A stretch of DNA of 63,089 bases from an uncultured Faecalibacterium sp. (GCA_934513205.1 CAKSWU010000012.1:1-63089); one strand, 5' to 3'. Positions 1-15,257 are shown, counted from the first letter of the stretch. The notes: generated by a model not told the origin, from the letters alone. Numbers and translations are program-made.

Positions 1-74
1 TGCAGGGCGGGAGCGGTGCTCTTGGTAGTCAGAACCTCACGGCCTTTGCGTACAAGCTGGTTAAAAGTAGGCAT
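1..74 (-). CDS. rpsL: 30S ribosomal protein S12, N-terminal part (cut by window edge)
   Basis: Only the first 24 codons are inside the window. They read MPTFNQLVRKGREV and so on, the typical start of ribosomal protein S12, the small-subunit protein at the decoding centre. An AAGAAAGGAG ribosome-binding site lies a few bases before the ATG (complement of 72-74). The gene follows rpoBC in the common Gram-positive order, but a terminator after rpoC and a strong promoter at 161-189 suggest it heads its own transcript, probably rpsL-rpsG-fusA-tuf beyond the window (inferred). Confidence 0.93.
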   Translation of the reverse strand, partial: MPTFNQLVRKGREVLTTKSTAPAL

Positions 75-160
75 TTTATTTCTCCTTTCTTAATGATGAG
101 CATCGGATGATCTCCGACTTTTTAGCCGCACTATCCCCATGGGGGACGCGCAACAGTTAT

Positions 161-189
161 ATAATACTCGCTTTGGTTCTGGATGTCAA
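161..189 (-). promoter_or_regulatory. Sigma-A promoter for rpsL
   Basis: Minus strand: TTGACA (complement of 184-189), a 17-base spacer, then TATTAT (complement of 161-166). The -35 box is consensus and the -10 box has one change. It sits about 90 bases before the rpsL start and downstream of the rpoC terminator. Confidence 0.85.
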
Positions 190-290
190 CAGTTTTTGCA
201 AGTTTTTTTGTATTTATTCCAGTTTTTTTCTTTTGGAGCTTTTTTGACTCCAAAAAGGCATTGTCTCCTTCCCTTTTTACCGCCCGGACT

Positions 291-330
291 GCGAAAAAGC
301 CGCCCCGCAGGCAGATGCCTGTGGGGCGGC
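291..330 (-). terminator. Rho-independent terminator after rpoC
   Basis: A 15-bp stem (299-313 with 316-330, one G-T pair) closes a 2-base gap; on the minus strand it is followed by a CTTTTT run (complement of 295-300). It lies about 35 bases past the rpoC stop and separates rpoBC from rpsL. Confidence 0.85.
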
Positions 331-365
331 TTGGGATCTTTTTTCCGCACAAAGCGGAGCACTCT

Positions 366-3938
<3,573 letters not shown>

Positions 3939-4004
3939 GAAACGAACCCTTTCTTAATCTCTAGTTGTCTCGATGATACAGCGGCTTTTTTCGTGTCCGG
4001 ATCA

Positions 4005-4051
4005 CAGCCCCTTCTCCCCTGCCGCAGCACGCAGACAGGGGCGGAAGGCTG
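4005..4051. other. Intercistronic hairpin between rpoB and rpoC
   Basis: An imperfect inverted repeat (CAGCC..CTTCT..CCCCTG against CAGGGG..GGAAG..GCTG) fills the rpoB-rpoC gap. No T-run follows on the minus strand, so it does not look like a terminator. It may be an RNA-processing or stabilising element (inference). Confidence 0.45.
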
Positions 4052-4066
4052 TGTTCATTTTCCAGA

Positions 4067-7909
<3,843 letters not shown>

Positions 7910-7955
7910 AAAATCAACCACTCCTTACTTTTATACTCTACGGATGTCGTATACA

Positions 7956-7992
7956 CGGGTCAAATTTGAGCAGACACACATAATTTGACCCG
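7956..7992 (-). promoter_or_regulatory. Inverted repeat in the rpoB leader
   Basis: CGGGTCAAATT (7956-7966) and AATTTGACCCG (7982-7992) form a perfect 11-bp inverted repeat around a 15-base loop. A third partial copy of the arm, GGTTTGACCC, lies at 8032-8041. All lie inside the roughly 180-base untranslated leader between the rpoB promoter and start. No T-run follows, so this is a structured leader or protein-binding site rather than a terminator. Confidence 0.5.
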
Positions 7993-8103
7993 CGTCGAGG
8001 GGAGCGTTTCGGCGTTTTTCACAAACTTTCCGGTTTGACCCATTCAGCCGCTGCCGGCGCAACTCCCTTTTTGGCGCATTAGTCCATTATGTGATACTGA
8101 CAC

Positions 8104-8132
8104 AGTATACACCCAAAAACCCTTGCTGTCAA
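8104..8132 (-). promoter_or_regulatory. Sigma-A promoter for rpoBC
   Basis: Minus strand: TTGACA (complement of 8127-8132), 17-base spacer, TATACT (complement of 8104-8109). Near consensus. It predicts a transcript with a leader of nearly 190 bases before rpoB. Confidence 0.87.
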
Positions 8133-8365
8133 GCCATTTTTCAGATTTTAGTCAAAAATTATTCGTTTTCCATTTTGTTTTCGAACGCCCGGTAGCGTGT
8201 ACGTTTTTGGTGAATAAGCCCTTGATTTTTTTATTTTGCACGTTCCTGTTCAAGAACCCCTTGTGCATTTTGTCTATCTTTGCTCTTGTGCTTTGGAGTA
8301 TGACTTTTATGGCAGGCTTCTTCGGGCGGAACCATGCATTTTCTCATCACGGCCCCTTTCCCGTG
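8133..8365. other. Gene-free AT-rich stretch between rpoD and rpoB
   Basis: Both flanking genes are on the minus strand. Apart from the rpoB promoter on one side and the rpoD terminator on the other, I see no ORF with a ribosome-binding site and no clear repeat here. Confidence 0.6.
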
Positions 8366-8406
8366 AAAAAGCAGCTCAGAAAAGCCTGCGGGCTTTTCTG
8401 AGCTGC
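8366..8406 (-). terminator. Rho-independent terminator of rpoD
   Basis: A perfect 16-bp stem (8371-8386 with 8391-8406, TGCG loop) is followed on the minus strand by CTTTTTC. It ends the dgt-dnaG-rpoD transcript about 60 bases past the rpoD stop. Confidence 0.88.
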
Positions 8407-8464
8407 AAATATAAAAATAATTTTTCCACTGAAACAGCCAGAAGCGGCGGTCTTTCAGAATCGT

Positions 8465-9544
8465 TTATTCATCCAGATAATCCCGCAGTCGTTTTGCCCT
8501 GCTGGGATGCCGCAGCTTGCGCAGAGCTTTGGCTTCGATCTGGCGCACCCGCTCCCGGGTAACGTTGAACTCCCGGCCCAGCTCCTCCAGTGTCCGCGCC
8601 CGTCCGTCCTCCAGACCGAACCGCAGCGCGATGATCCGTTCTTCCCGGGGCGTCAGGCTGTGCAGCACGTTCAGCAGTTCCCGCCGCAGCAGCTGACGTC
8701 CCGCCTCGTCCGCCGGGACGCCTGCTTCCTCGTCCTGAATGAAGTCCTCCAGATGGGCGTCCTCTTCCTCGCCCACCGGCGTTTCCAGACTGATGGGGTC
8801 CTGCGCCAGCTGCATCAGCTCCCGGATACGGTCCGGTTCCATGTCCAGCGCGACCGCCAGTTCCTCCGCCGTGGGTTCCCTGCCGTTCCGGCGCAGCAGG
8901 TCGCCTTCGGCTTTGCGGACCCGGTTGATGCTCTCCACCAGATGCACCGGGATGCGGATGGTGCGTCCCTGATCCGCAATGGCCCGTGTGATGGACTGGC
9001 GGATCCACCATGTAGCGTAGGTGGAGAACTTGAACCCGCGCTCCGGCTCAAATTTTTCTGCCGCCTTCATCAGTCCCAGATTTCCCTCCTGGATCAGATC
9101 CAAAAACGGCAGTCCCCGGCCCACATACCGCTTTGCCACCGACACCACCAGCCGGAGGTTTGCCTCACTGAGCTTCCGGCGGGCGTCTTCATCTCCGGCC
9201 TGTGCCGTCCGGGCAAGCTGCGCTTCCTGTTCTGCCGTCAGCAGCGGTACCTGCCCGATCTCCTTCAGATAGGTTTTCACCGGGTCCTCCAGCGCCACAC
9301 CTTCGGCAGAAAGCTCGTGTTCCAGCCTGCCGATCTGTCCTTCGTCCAGTGCCGGCGTCTCCTCTTCTTCTTCAGTCAGGTGTACGCCCCGGGCTTCCAG
9401 TGCGGTATACAGCTGTTCCAGCTGCGAAACGTCATAGTCCTGTTCGTCCATGGCACGGCTGATCTGCTCCGGCGTCACCGCGTGATGCCGGGCGCGGGAT
9501 GCCAGCACCCGGGCCAGTTCCTCCGTCTGCGACAATTTCTGCAT
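8465..9544 (-). CDS. rpoD: Primary sigma factor RpoD/SigA
   Basis: 359 residues, close to Firmicute SigA length. Region 1.2 (DPVKTYLKEIG), region 2 with the -10-recognising and melting helices (PFLDLIQEGNLGLMKAAEKF, FKFSTYATWWIRQSITRAI), region 3 and region 4 with the HTH (TLEELGREFNVTRERVRQIE) are all present in order. It directs core polymerase to the TTGACA/TATAAT promoters seen throughout this window. It lies 49 bases after dnaG, in the classic dnaG-rpoD macromolecular-synthesis arrangement, and a strong terminator follows. Confidence 0.97.
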   Translation of the reverse strand: MQKLSQTEELARVLASRARHHAVTPEQISRAMDEQDYDVSQLEQLYTALEARGVHLTEEEEETPALDEGQIGRLEHELSAEGVALEDPVKTYLKEIGQVPLLTAEQEAQLARTAQAGDEDARRKLSEANLRLVVSVAKRYVGRGLPFLDLIQEGNLGLMKAAEKFEPERGFKFSTYATWWIRQSITRAIADQGRTIRIPVHLVESINRVRKAEGDLLRRNGREPTAEELAVALDMEPDRIRELMQLAQDPISLETPVGEEEDAHLEDFIQDEEAGVPADEAGRQLLRRELLNVLHSLTPREERIIALRFGLEDGRARTLEELGREFNVTRERVRQIEAKALRKLRHPSRAKRLRDYLDE

Positions 9545-9593
9545 GTTCCCTGCTCCTTTCCTCTCCTGCTCCAGCCGGAGGGGAAGGCGGGGA

Positions 9594-11369
9594 TCACTCT
9601 TCTACGGGAGCATCTCCCTGCTTTTTTTCGCGCAGCGACTGAAGATAATCCTTCCACTGATCGTTGTTCATCCCGCCTGCCCGGCCTGCCATCGGCAGAC
9701 CGCGGGCAATGCGGTCCAGATACAGCCGGATGTCGTCCGGTGTACAATTCACTTCGCTGTATTGTGCCGCAAAACGACTCAGCTCATTCAGAGCCTCCTC
9801 GCTTGCAAAAGCGCGCAGCGCGGCAAGGCTGATCTCGACGCCCTCCCGGCTGCAGCTAAGCATGGCTTCGTACAATTCCTTTTGCTGAGGCTGGATGAAT
9901 TGTTCCGGCGTCAGCTCGTTCTCCACCAGCTTCAGGTACTGCGGCTCCCGCAGGATGGCTGCCAGCAGACGCTGCTGTGCACTGGCGATGCCCAGCGCCT
10001 GACTTCCCCCTGCGCCGAAGGGCAATTTGATCTGGTCCATCTCGCCGGAGCGCAGTACTTCCCGGTTTTTCTCCCGGCGGTATCTGCCCCCAGCTTTCTT
10101 CACTGCAGTGCTCAACTGTGCCATGATGGCGGTCTTGGAGATGTTGGTCTCCTCGGCAAGGCGGCCGGCGTAGACCTCCTGTTCGGTGGGGTTGGAGCGC
10201 TGGGCCAGCATGTCCACGGCGTCCTTCACATACTCCAGCCGCTGCGCATCCTGCGCCAGATCGTACTGATCCCGCAGACGCTTCAGCCGGAAGTCCAGTG
10301 CGTTGCCCACCCCGTCCAGCAGCGCCCGGAACCGCTCCGGGCCATACTTTTTGATGTACTCGTCCGGGTCCTTGGCACCCGGGATCTGCAGCACGCCCAC
10401 CTTCACCGGACTGTCGCGGAACATCTCCAGCGAGCGCAGGGTCGCCTTTTGCCCGGCTTCGTCCGAGTCGTAGCTCAGGATGACTTCATCGGCATACTCG
10501 CTGATGATCCGTACCTGTCCCGGCGTCAGAGCCGTGCCGCAGGCACACACCGCCGTGTCGATCCCCGCCTGATGCATACTGATGACATCCATGTAGCCTT
10601 CGCACAGTATGAACCGCCGGGAGGCGCTGCGTTTTGCGATCTGCATGGCGAACACCGTCTCGGATTTGTGGTAGACCAGCGTCTCCGGACTGTTAACATA
10701 CTTGGGCTTGGAGTCGTCCATCACCCGCCCGCCAAAGGCGATGATGTTGCCCCGCAGGTCGAAGATGGGGGTCATCACCCGCCGCCAGAACAGGCAGTAG
10801 ATCCGTCCGGACTGGCTGCGTTTGAACAGGCCGCTGGCGTCCAGCTCCTGCTGGTTGTAGCCTTTGTCCCGCAGGTACAGGTACAGGGCCTGTCCGTCAT
10901 CGGGTGCATAGCCCAGCCCAAACCGCGCAATGGTCTTGTCGTCCAGCCCGCGCCGCCGCCAGTAGGCCCGGGCCTGCCGGGCTTCCTCGACGGTAGAGTT
11001 CAGGCAGGCGTGGAAGAACCGCGCCGCTTCCTTGTTCATGGACAGCACCCGGCTGCGCAGCCGTCCGGTCTTGTCGTCCTCCTGCGGCTCCGGCATCCCG
11101 GCGCGGGAGGCCAGAAGCTTGATGGCTTCGCCGCCGCTGATGTTGTTGATCTTTTTGACAAAGCTGATGGCATCGCCCGCCGCCTGACAGCCAAAGCAGT
11201 AGAAGCTCTGGGTGTCCGGGTAGACATAGAAGGAGGGCGTTTTCTCGCTGTGAAAAGGACACAGTCCGCCGTACAGCCGTCCCTTGCGTTTCAGCTGCAC
11301 ATAGCTGCCCACCAGCTCCACGATGTCGGTGCGGCGGGTCAGTTCCTCAATGTATTCGTGTGGGATCAT
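9594..11369 (-). CDS. dnaG: DNA primase DnaG
   Basis: 591 residues from MIPHEYIEEL; an upstream in-frame ATG overlaps dgt and lacks a ribosome-binding site, so it is rejected. The N-terminal CHC2 zinc ribbon shows C37, H40, C58 and C61. A TOPRIM domain follows (EGYMDVISMHQAG, then the acidic SYDSDEAGQ). The C-terminal third should bind the replicative helicase. The enzyme makes RNA primers for lagging-strand synthesis. It sits 25 bases after dgt and 49 bases before rpoD. Confidence 0.96.
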   Translation of the reverse strand: MIPHEYIEELTRRTDIVELVGSYVQLKRKGRLYGGLCPFHSEKTPSFYVYPDTQSFYCFGCQAAGDAISFVKKINNISGGEAIKLLASRAGMPEPQEDDKTGRLRSRVLSMNKEAARFFHACLNSTVEEARQARAYWRRRGLDDKTIARFGLGYAPDDGQALYLYLRDKGYNQQELDASGLFKRSQSGRIYCLFWRRVMTPIFDLRGNIIAFGGRVMDDSKPKYVNSPETLVYHKSETVFAMQIAKRSASRRFILCEGYMDVISMHQAGIDTAVCACGTALTPGQVRIISEYADEVILSYDSDEAGQKATLRSLEMFRDSPVKVGVLQIPGAKDPDEYIKKYGPERFRALLDGVGNALDFRLKRLRDQYDLAQDAQRLEYVKDAVDMLAQRSNPTEQEVYAGRLAEETNISKTAIMAQLSTAVKKAGGRYRREKNREVLRSGEMDQIKLPFGAGGSQALGIASAQQRLLAAILREPQYLKLVENELTPEQFIQPQQKELYEAMLSCSREGVEISLAALRAFASEEALNELSRFAAQYSEVNCTPDDIRLYLDRIARGLPMAGRAGGMNNDQWKDYLQSLREKKQGDAPVEE

Positions 11370-11394
11370 GGATCTTTCTAACGACCTTTCCTTT

Positions 11395-12393
11395 TTATAG
11401 GACGTGCCACTTCTGCGGCACAAAGAGCTCTTCAAAGGTGCGGATGGCAAACTCGTCGCTCATGCCGCTGATATAATCGGTGACCGCGCGCTCCCGCCCC
11501 TCCTGATAGGCCAGCTGGACGTAGAAGTTGGACATGCGGTCCACATGGTTCAGGTAGTAGTCATACAGCTCTCCCAGAACCTTGCTCACCTTCTGCTCTT
11601 CCCGTTTCGCACTGCGGTCCACATACACCGTGGCGTACATAAAGGCTTTCAGCGCCTGAAACGCCTCCTGCTGCTCGGCTCCCACCTTCACATCCCCCTC
11701 GCTGTTGGCAAGGATGCTGTGGATCATGGTGGTGATGCGCTCCGACTTGGTGTTCCCCAGCACCGCCGTGCAGTCTTTGGGCAGGATGTCCGGGTCCAGC
11801 ACGCCGGCGCGGACGGCATCCTCGATGTCGTGGTTCACAAAGGCGATCTGATCCGCCATCCGCACGATGCGGCCCTCCGGTGTGGCGGCCCATGTGCCTT
11901 TGGTGTGGGTCACGATGCCGTTGCGCACCTCCCACGTCAGGTTCAGTCCTTCGCCCTCTTTTTCCAGCCGGTCCACCACACGCAGGCTCTGCATATAATG
12001 AAGGAAGCCGTCCGGGCACAGCTCGTTCAGCGCTGCTTCTCCGGCATGTCCAAAGGGCGTGTGCCCCAGATCGTGTGCCAGACTGATGGCTTCCGTCAGG
12101 TCCTCATTGAGGCGCAGCGCCCGGGCGATGGTCCGGGCGATCTGGGACACCTCCAGCGTATGGGTAAGGCGGGTACGGTAGAGGTCTCCCTCCGGAGAGA
12201 GGAACACCTGCGTTTTCTGCTTCAGGCGGCGGAAGGCTTTGCAGTGCAGCACCCGGTCCCGGTCCCGCTGGAACACGGGGCGGATGGGGTCCTGCTCTTC
12301 CGGCAGGACCCGCCCCCGGCTGGCGTCACTGAAGGTCGCCCATGGGGCCAGCGTCAAGCGCTCGATCTGTTCGGTCTGTCTGCGTACATCCAT
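11395..12393 (-). CDS. dgt: dGTP triphosphohydrolase-like HD-domain protein
   Basis: 332 residues. The HD metal site is visible (RLTHTLEVSQIARTI, then SLAHDLGHTPFGHAGE). The family hydrolyses dGTP, or other dNTPs, to the nucleoside plus triphosphate and so tunes dNTP pools. The start MDVRRQTEQ is chosen because AAGGGAG lies 7 bases before its ATG (complement of 12391-12393); an upstream GTG has none. It heads a dgt-dnaG-rpoD set, an order common in Clostridia. Exact substrate is not certain from sequence. Confidence 0.9.
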   Translation of the reverse strand: MDVRRQTEQIERLTLAPWATFSDASRGRVLPEEQDPIRPVFQRDRDRVLHCKAFRRLKQKTQVFLSPEGDLYRTRLTHTLEVSQIARTIARALRLNEDLTEAISLAHDLGHTPFGHAGEAALNELCPDGFLHYMQSLRVVDRLEKEGEGLNLTWEVRNGIVTHTKGTWAATPEGRIVRMADQIAFVNHDIEDAVRAGVLDPDILPKDCTAVLGNTKSERITTMIHSILANSEGDVKVGAEQQEAFQALKAFMYATVYVDRSAKREEQKVSKVLGELYDYYLNHVDRMSNFYVQLAYQEGRERAVTDYISGMSDEFAIRTFEELFVPQKWHVL

Positions 12394-12472
12394 GCCAAAT
12401 CTCCCTTTCGTCCCCCCTTTCCGGTCGTGCACAGTCCCGGCACAGCCGATCCCGCTTGCTGTGCCTGCGGCA

Positions 12473-12481
12473 ATTGTAGCA
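12473..12481 (-). promoter_or_regulatory. Possible extended -10 promoter for dgt
   Basis: Minus strand reads TGCTACAAT, an extended -10 element, about 80 bases before the dgt start. No good -35 box is spaced correctly, which is usual for extended -10 promoters. Confidence 0.45.
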
Positions 12482-12541
12482 CAGAAGCTCTGTCGAAGGG
12501 GGAATGATCCTGTCAGTTTGCAAAAAAGACTTTGTTTTTTC

Positions 12542-13162
12542 TCAAAACGGTGCGTAGAACGGTTCCGACACGGTCACCTGCGCCGTGCCGCGGGTCAGCT
12601 CTCGCAGCTGCTCCAGCAGCGGGCCTTCGGTGTGCTCAGGCATCTGCCAGCGCAGGCCGACCCGATCGGTGAACTGCGGAGCTTCCTGTTTTGCACCTGC
12701 GGCATCAATGAGCAGGGACGCCCGCTCATACAGCGCATAGTCCACCGTCACGCTCAGCTCCACCACACTGCGCACTGTGACCACTTCGGCATTTTCCAGC
12801 GCGCGGGCGGTGGCGGTAGTGTAGGCGCGTACAAGACCGCCGGTGCCCAGCAGAACCCCGCCAAAATAGCGAGTCACCACCACGATCAGGTCGGTCAGTC
12901 CGCTGTGCTGCAGCACCTCCAGCGCCGGCGTCCCCGCCGTTTTTGCCGGTTCTCCGTCGTCCGAATAGCGTTCCCGGCATCCCTCCCGCAGACGGTAGGC
13001 GTAAACGTTGTGGCGGGCCGTGCGGTTAGCGGCACGCACCTGTTCCAGAAACGCCACTGCTTTTTCCTCGCTGTCTGCAAAGGACAGCGACGCGATAAAG
13101 CGGCTTTTTTTCTCCTCGTATTCGCCGGTGGCTGTGCCCCGGATGGTGCGGTAATCCTCCAC
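12542..13162 (-). CDS. IMPACT/YigZ family protein
   Basis: 206 residues from a GTG start (complement of 13160-13162), chosen because AAGGAGG lies 7 bases before it; an earlier ATG in the same frame has no such site. The UPF0029/IMPACT N-terminal domain is clear: EEKKSRFIASL, then ARHNVYAYR, YSDDGEPAKTAGTP and the glycine-rich TRYFGGVLLGTGGLVRAY. The C-terminal 75 residues match the accessory YigZ domain. Members are linked to translation control or protease inhibition, but the bacterial biochemical role is unsettled. It stands between dgt and the CAP-protein gene, both also on the minus strand. Confidence 0.88.
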   Translation of the reverse strand: MEDYRTIRGTATGEYEEKKSRFIASLSFADSEEKAVAFLEQVRAANRTARHNVYAYRLREGCRERYSDDGEPAKTAGTPALEVLQHSGLTDLIVVVTRYFGGVLLGTGGLVRAYTTATARALENAEVVTVRSVVELSVTVDYALYERASLLIDAAGAKQEAPQFTDRVGLRWQMPEHTEGPLLEQLRELTRGTAQVTVSEPFYAPF

Positions 13163-13221
13163 TGTGGTTCCTCCTTGGCTATATTCATTTTTAGTATAAC
13201 ACAATTCGTCCTTTGTGCAAA

Positions 13222-13265
13222 GCACAGAAAGAGCCGGACAGGCGCTTGGCCCGACCGGCTCTTTC
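13222..13265 (-). terminator. Terminator-like hairpin after the CAP-protein gene
   Basis: GAAAGAGCCGG (13227-13237) pairs with CCGGCTCTTTC (13255-13265). On the minus strand it lies 20 bases after the CAP-protein stop. The T-run after it is poor (TGTGCTTTG), so termination may be partial. Confidence 0.5.
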
Positions 13266-13284
13266 CAAATAAGAGGAGGTATTT

Positions 13285-14226
13285 TTACTTTGTAAAGAGC
13301 TGGATCCACTGATGGCCCCATGTGCTGGAGCTGTTATAGTAGTATCCCACACCCATGCGGCGGGCTTCAGGATCCAGAATGTTGGCGCGGTGGCCTTCGG
13401 AGTTCATCCACGCCTTGACCACTGCTTCGGGCGAGACGTTGCCCCATGCGGCATTCTCGCCGGTGGGAGCCTCCTTCACGCCGTACTCCTTGAGCACGGT
13501 AAAGCACTTGGTGCCGTCCGGGCGGGTGTGGGAGTTCACCACTGCGATCTCCTCGGCACGCTTCTGGGCAGCTTTGGTCAGCTCGGCACCGCCCATTTCC
13601 AGCGGCTGCAGGCCGTGCTGTGCACGCTCGGCGTTGACAAGATCCAAAACCTCCTGCCGGAAATCATCAATGTGCGATTTTTCAGGGTAGGAAAAAATCA
13701 GAACCCAGTAGTTATTGTAGGCACCGCCCTCGTAATGGCCCACGCTTACGGTGGTGGCATTGGCGTTCAGGATTCGGCCCCGGGCAAAATCCAGATCCAT
13801 CCACTGCTTCATGGCTGCACCAGGGGTGGAAACACCCGCTATGTAGTTCTCACCCAGCGAAACATCTTCAATGCCGTTTTCGGCAAAGATGGTAAAGTCA
13901 CGCTGTCCGTTGGGGCGAACATAGGAGTAAGACACTGCCAGCTCTTCGGCACGCTCCTGCGCAGCGTTGTTATGACTGCCATCACCCAGCTGGACCGGAG
14001 ACAGCCCATTCCGAGAGCGCACGTCATTGACCATCTGCAAAAACTCCTTCTGATAGGACTCGTCCTGAAAGCTGAAGAAGGAATTCTCCTCTTCCACGGA
14101 ACCGCCAGCCGGCATCCCTGCCTGCGCAGACGCCGTCATGGGTTGAAAGGACGCAACGCCTGTCACGACCGCCAGCGTCAGAACCGCAGCAACAACGTTC
14201 TTCAGGGCATGCACTTCATATTTCAT
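13285..14226 (-). CDS. Secreted protein with two CAP (SCP/PR1) domains
   Basis: 313 residues starting MKYEVHALKN, with AGGAGG 6 bases before the ATG. An N-terminal signal peptide (hydrophobic AAVLTLAVVTGVASF, then TASAQA as a likely cleavage site) predicts export. Two CAP domains follow, about residues 50-180 and 190-313. The second keeps EEIAVVNSHTRPDG, GEN and GHRANILDP; the first has lost the GHR-type motif (MDLDFARGRILNAN), so only the C-terminal copy looks canonical. The role of bacterial CAP proteins is mostly unknown; sporulation, envelope and signalling roles have been suggested. Monocistronic, with its own promoter and a hairpin after it. Confidence 0.88.
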   Translation of the reverse strand: MKYEVHALKNVVAAVLTLAVVTGVASFQPMTASAQAGMPAGGSVEEENSFFSFQDESYQKEFLQMVNDVRSRNGLSPVQLGDGSHNNAAQERAEELAVSYSYVRPNGQRDFTIFAENGIEDVSLGENYIAGVSTPGAAMKQWMDLDFARGRILNANATTVSVGHYEGGAYNNYWVLIFSYPEKSHIDDFRQEVLDLVNAERAQHGLQPLEMGGAELTKAAQKRAEEIAVVNSHTRPDGTKCFTVLKEYGVKEAPTGENAAWGNVSPEAVVKAWMNSEGHRANILDPEARRMGVGYYYNSSSTWGHQWIQLFTK

Positions 14227-14336
14227 AAGAAGCCTCCTGGATTTTTGCATATCCAGACACATCCGCATTCACAGTGCTGTGCTTTCGCACCTCGTCTGCA
14301 ACTGTTCCGTTTCACAAGTGCAACTTTTGCGTAACA

Positions 14337-14365
14337 AAAGTATCACACAAATTGTGCGTTGTCAA
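14337..14365 (-). promoter_or_regulatory. Sigma-A promoter for the CAP-protein gene
   Basis: Minus strand: TTGACA (complement of 14360-14365), 17-base spacer, TACTTT (complement of 14337-14342). It lies about 110 bases before the start codon. Confidence 0.7.
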
Positions 14366-14649
14366 GCGACTTTCTCTCGATTCTTCAAAAACGATGCAAA
14401 AGTTCCGCAGAATTTTTTTCAAAAACGTTTCAGTGGTGCAACAGCTCCATCACAAACCGCAAGCGCTCCATCCAGATTTTGGAGTATTGCCCTGTTTCTT
14501 GCCACAATGTTCCATTTATTATACGCCATTTTTCGCTTTGTTGCAGTTTTGTGTCGTTCTTTCCGTGAATATTTTTGTATTTTTATTCACTAAATTGAAG
14601 CTTCAGCCGTAACATACATATCAGTGCCGCTGCAGCTTTTCGAAAATCG

Positions 14650-14685
14650 AAAAAGCCTGCCGCACAATGGTTCGCGCAGCAGGCT
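14650..14685 (-). terminator. Minus-strand terminator after a micro-ORF
   Basis: AGCCTGC (14654-14660) pairs with GCAGGCT (14679-14685), extended inward by CGC/GCG. On the minus strand CTTTTTCG follows. No recognised gene lies upstream on that strand, only the candidate 39-residue ORF whose stop touches the stem. Confidence 0.65.
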
Positions 14686-14804
14686 CATTTGGCAGAATCA
14701 ATGCAGTTGAGGCACGCTTTTGCCAAGCCGCACCCGCCGCTCTGCCGGGAAAATCTTGCATTTATAAGGTATCTCGCGTCTGCACAGGTTCCGCCGCAGG
14801 GCAT
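14685..14804 (-). CDS. Candidate cysteine-rich micropeptide (39 aa)
   Basis: An ATG-to-TGA frame of 40 codons begins MPCGGTCADARY and ends CLNCIDSAK, with cysteines at 3, 7, 25, 31 and 34. Its TGA abuts a Rho-independent terminator on the same strand, which is what a real short gene would show. Against it, the nearest purine-rich site (AAGGA) is about 13 bases upstream and no good promoter is visible. I do not recognise a family. It could equally be part of a small non-coding RNA that uses the same terminator. Confidence 0.35.
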   Translation of the reverse strand: MPCGGTCADARYLINARFSRQSGGCGLAKACLNCIDSAK

Positions 14805-14842
14805 CCCGCGTCGGTTTTCCTTGTTTTTTTACAGGAAATACA

Positions 14843-14871
14843 TTGACACTTCCTCTGCAATGTGCTAGTAT
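14843..14871 (+). promoter_or_regulatory. Sigma-A promoter for the structured RNA / polyamine operon
   Basis: TTGACA (14843-14848), 17-base spacer, TAGTAT (14866-14871). Expected transcription start near 14878, over 400 bases before the first coding gene. Confidence 0.82.
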
Positions 14872-14877
14872 TTTAGA

Positions 14878-15257
14878 AGATTTTGAGAGACAACGCTGTG
14901 CAGAGTCTTTTCAAAGCAATTTACTCAGGACCGCCCAACGGGGCTAAGGCCATACGGACAGCCGGGTCCACTGCCGACCGGCGGCGCAAGCTGCCATTAT
15001 TGATTGAGTTTGAAGCTCAAATTTTATAAGTTGGTTCCTTTACAACCATGAAATTGCGCACCCGGTGTGCATACTTGTGAAACGGTCAATAAGAGTAGTA
15101 AAAGTGTAATTGCTATATAGACTCTCGTCATCCCGTCTTTTGAAACATCCTCGCGGAAAACTCCGGCACAGAGCCGGAGGGTGTTGTTCGCGTGTTCACG
15201 ATGTACAAAGCGCAAGCCTGCACAAAAAAGTGTGCGTGGCATGCGCTTTTTCTTTTT
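14878..15257 (+). ncRNA. Structured leader or free-standing RNA of unknown class
   Basis: Between promoter and terminator the RNA can fold into a closed multi-branch shape. Its ends pair over 200 bases: GAGTCT (14903-14908) with AGACTC (15119-15124), GCAATT (14916-14921) with AATTGC (15108-15113), and ACTC (14923-14926) with GAGT (15093-15096). Inside lie GGACC/GGTCC (14928-14932 with 14965-14969) enclosing a GCCC-AACG-GGGC hairpin (14933-14944), a GNRA-capped GGCGGC-GCAA-GCTGCC hairpin (14980-14995), TTGAG/CTCAA (15004-15020), and a 7-bp hairpin at 15055-15071. A CTCCGGC/GCCGGAG hairpin (15161-15179) and a terminator follow. I do not match it to tmRNA, RNase P, SRP RNA, T-box, lysine, SAM or guanidine riboswitches. 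It is either a riboswitch-like leader of the polyamine operon or a separate small RNA. Confidence 0.6.
15208..15257 (+). terminator. Rho-independent terminator before the decarboxylase gene
   Basis: AAGCGCA (15208-15214) pairs with TGCGCTT (15242-15248), extended by GCC/GGC and GCACA/TGTGC; TTTTTCTTTTT follows. It stands only 31 bases before the decarboxylase ATG, so it either ends a small RNA or acts as an attenuator for the operon. Confidence 0.8.

Noticed and set aside
14878..15257. Assignment of the structured RNA to tmRNA, RNase P, SRP, 6S, T-box or lysine/SAM/guanidine riboswitch
   Set aside because: Signature sequences I know for these classes are not present, and a branched shape does not fit the rod-like 6S RNA. 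I leave the class open; a covariance-model search would settle it.
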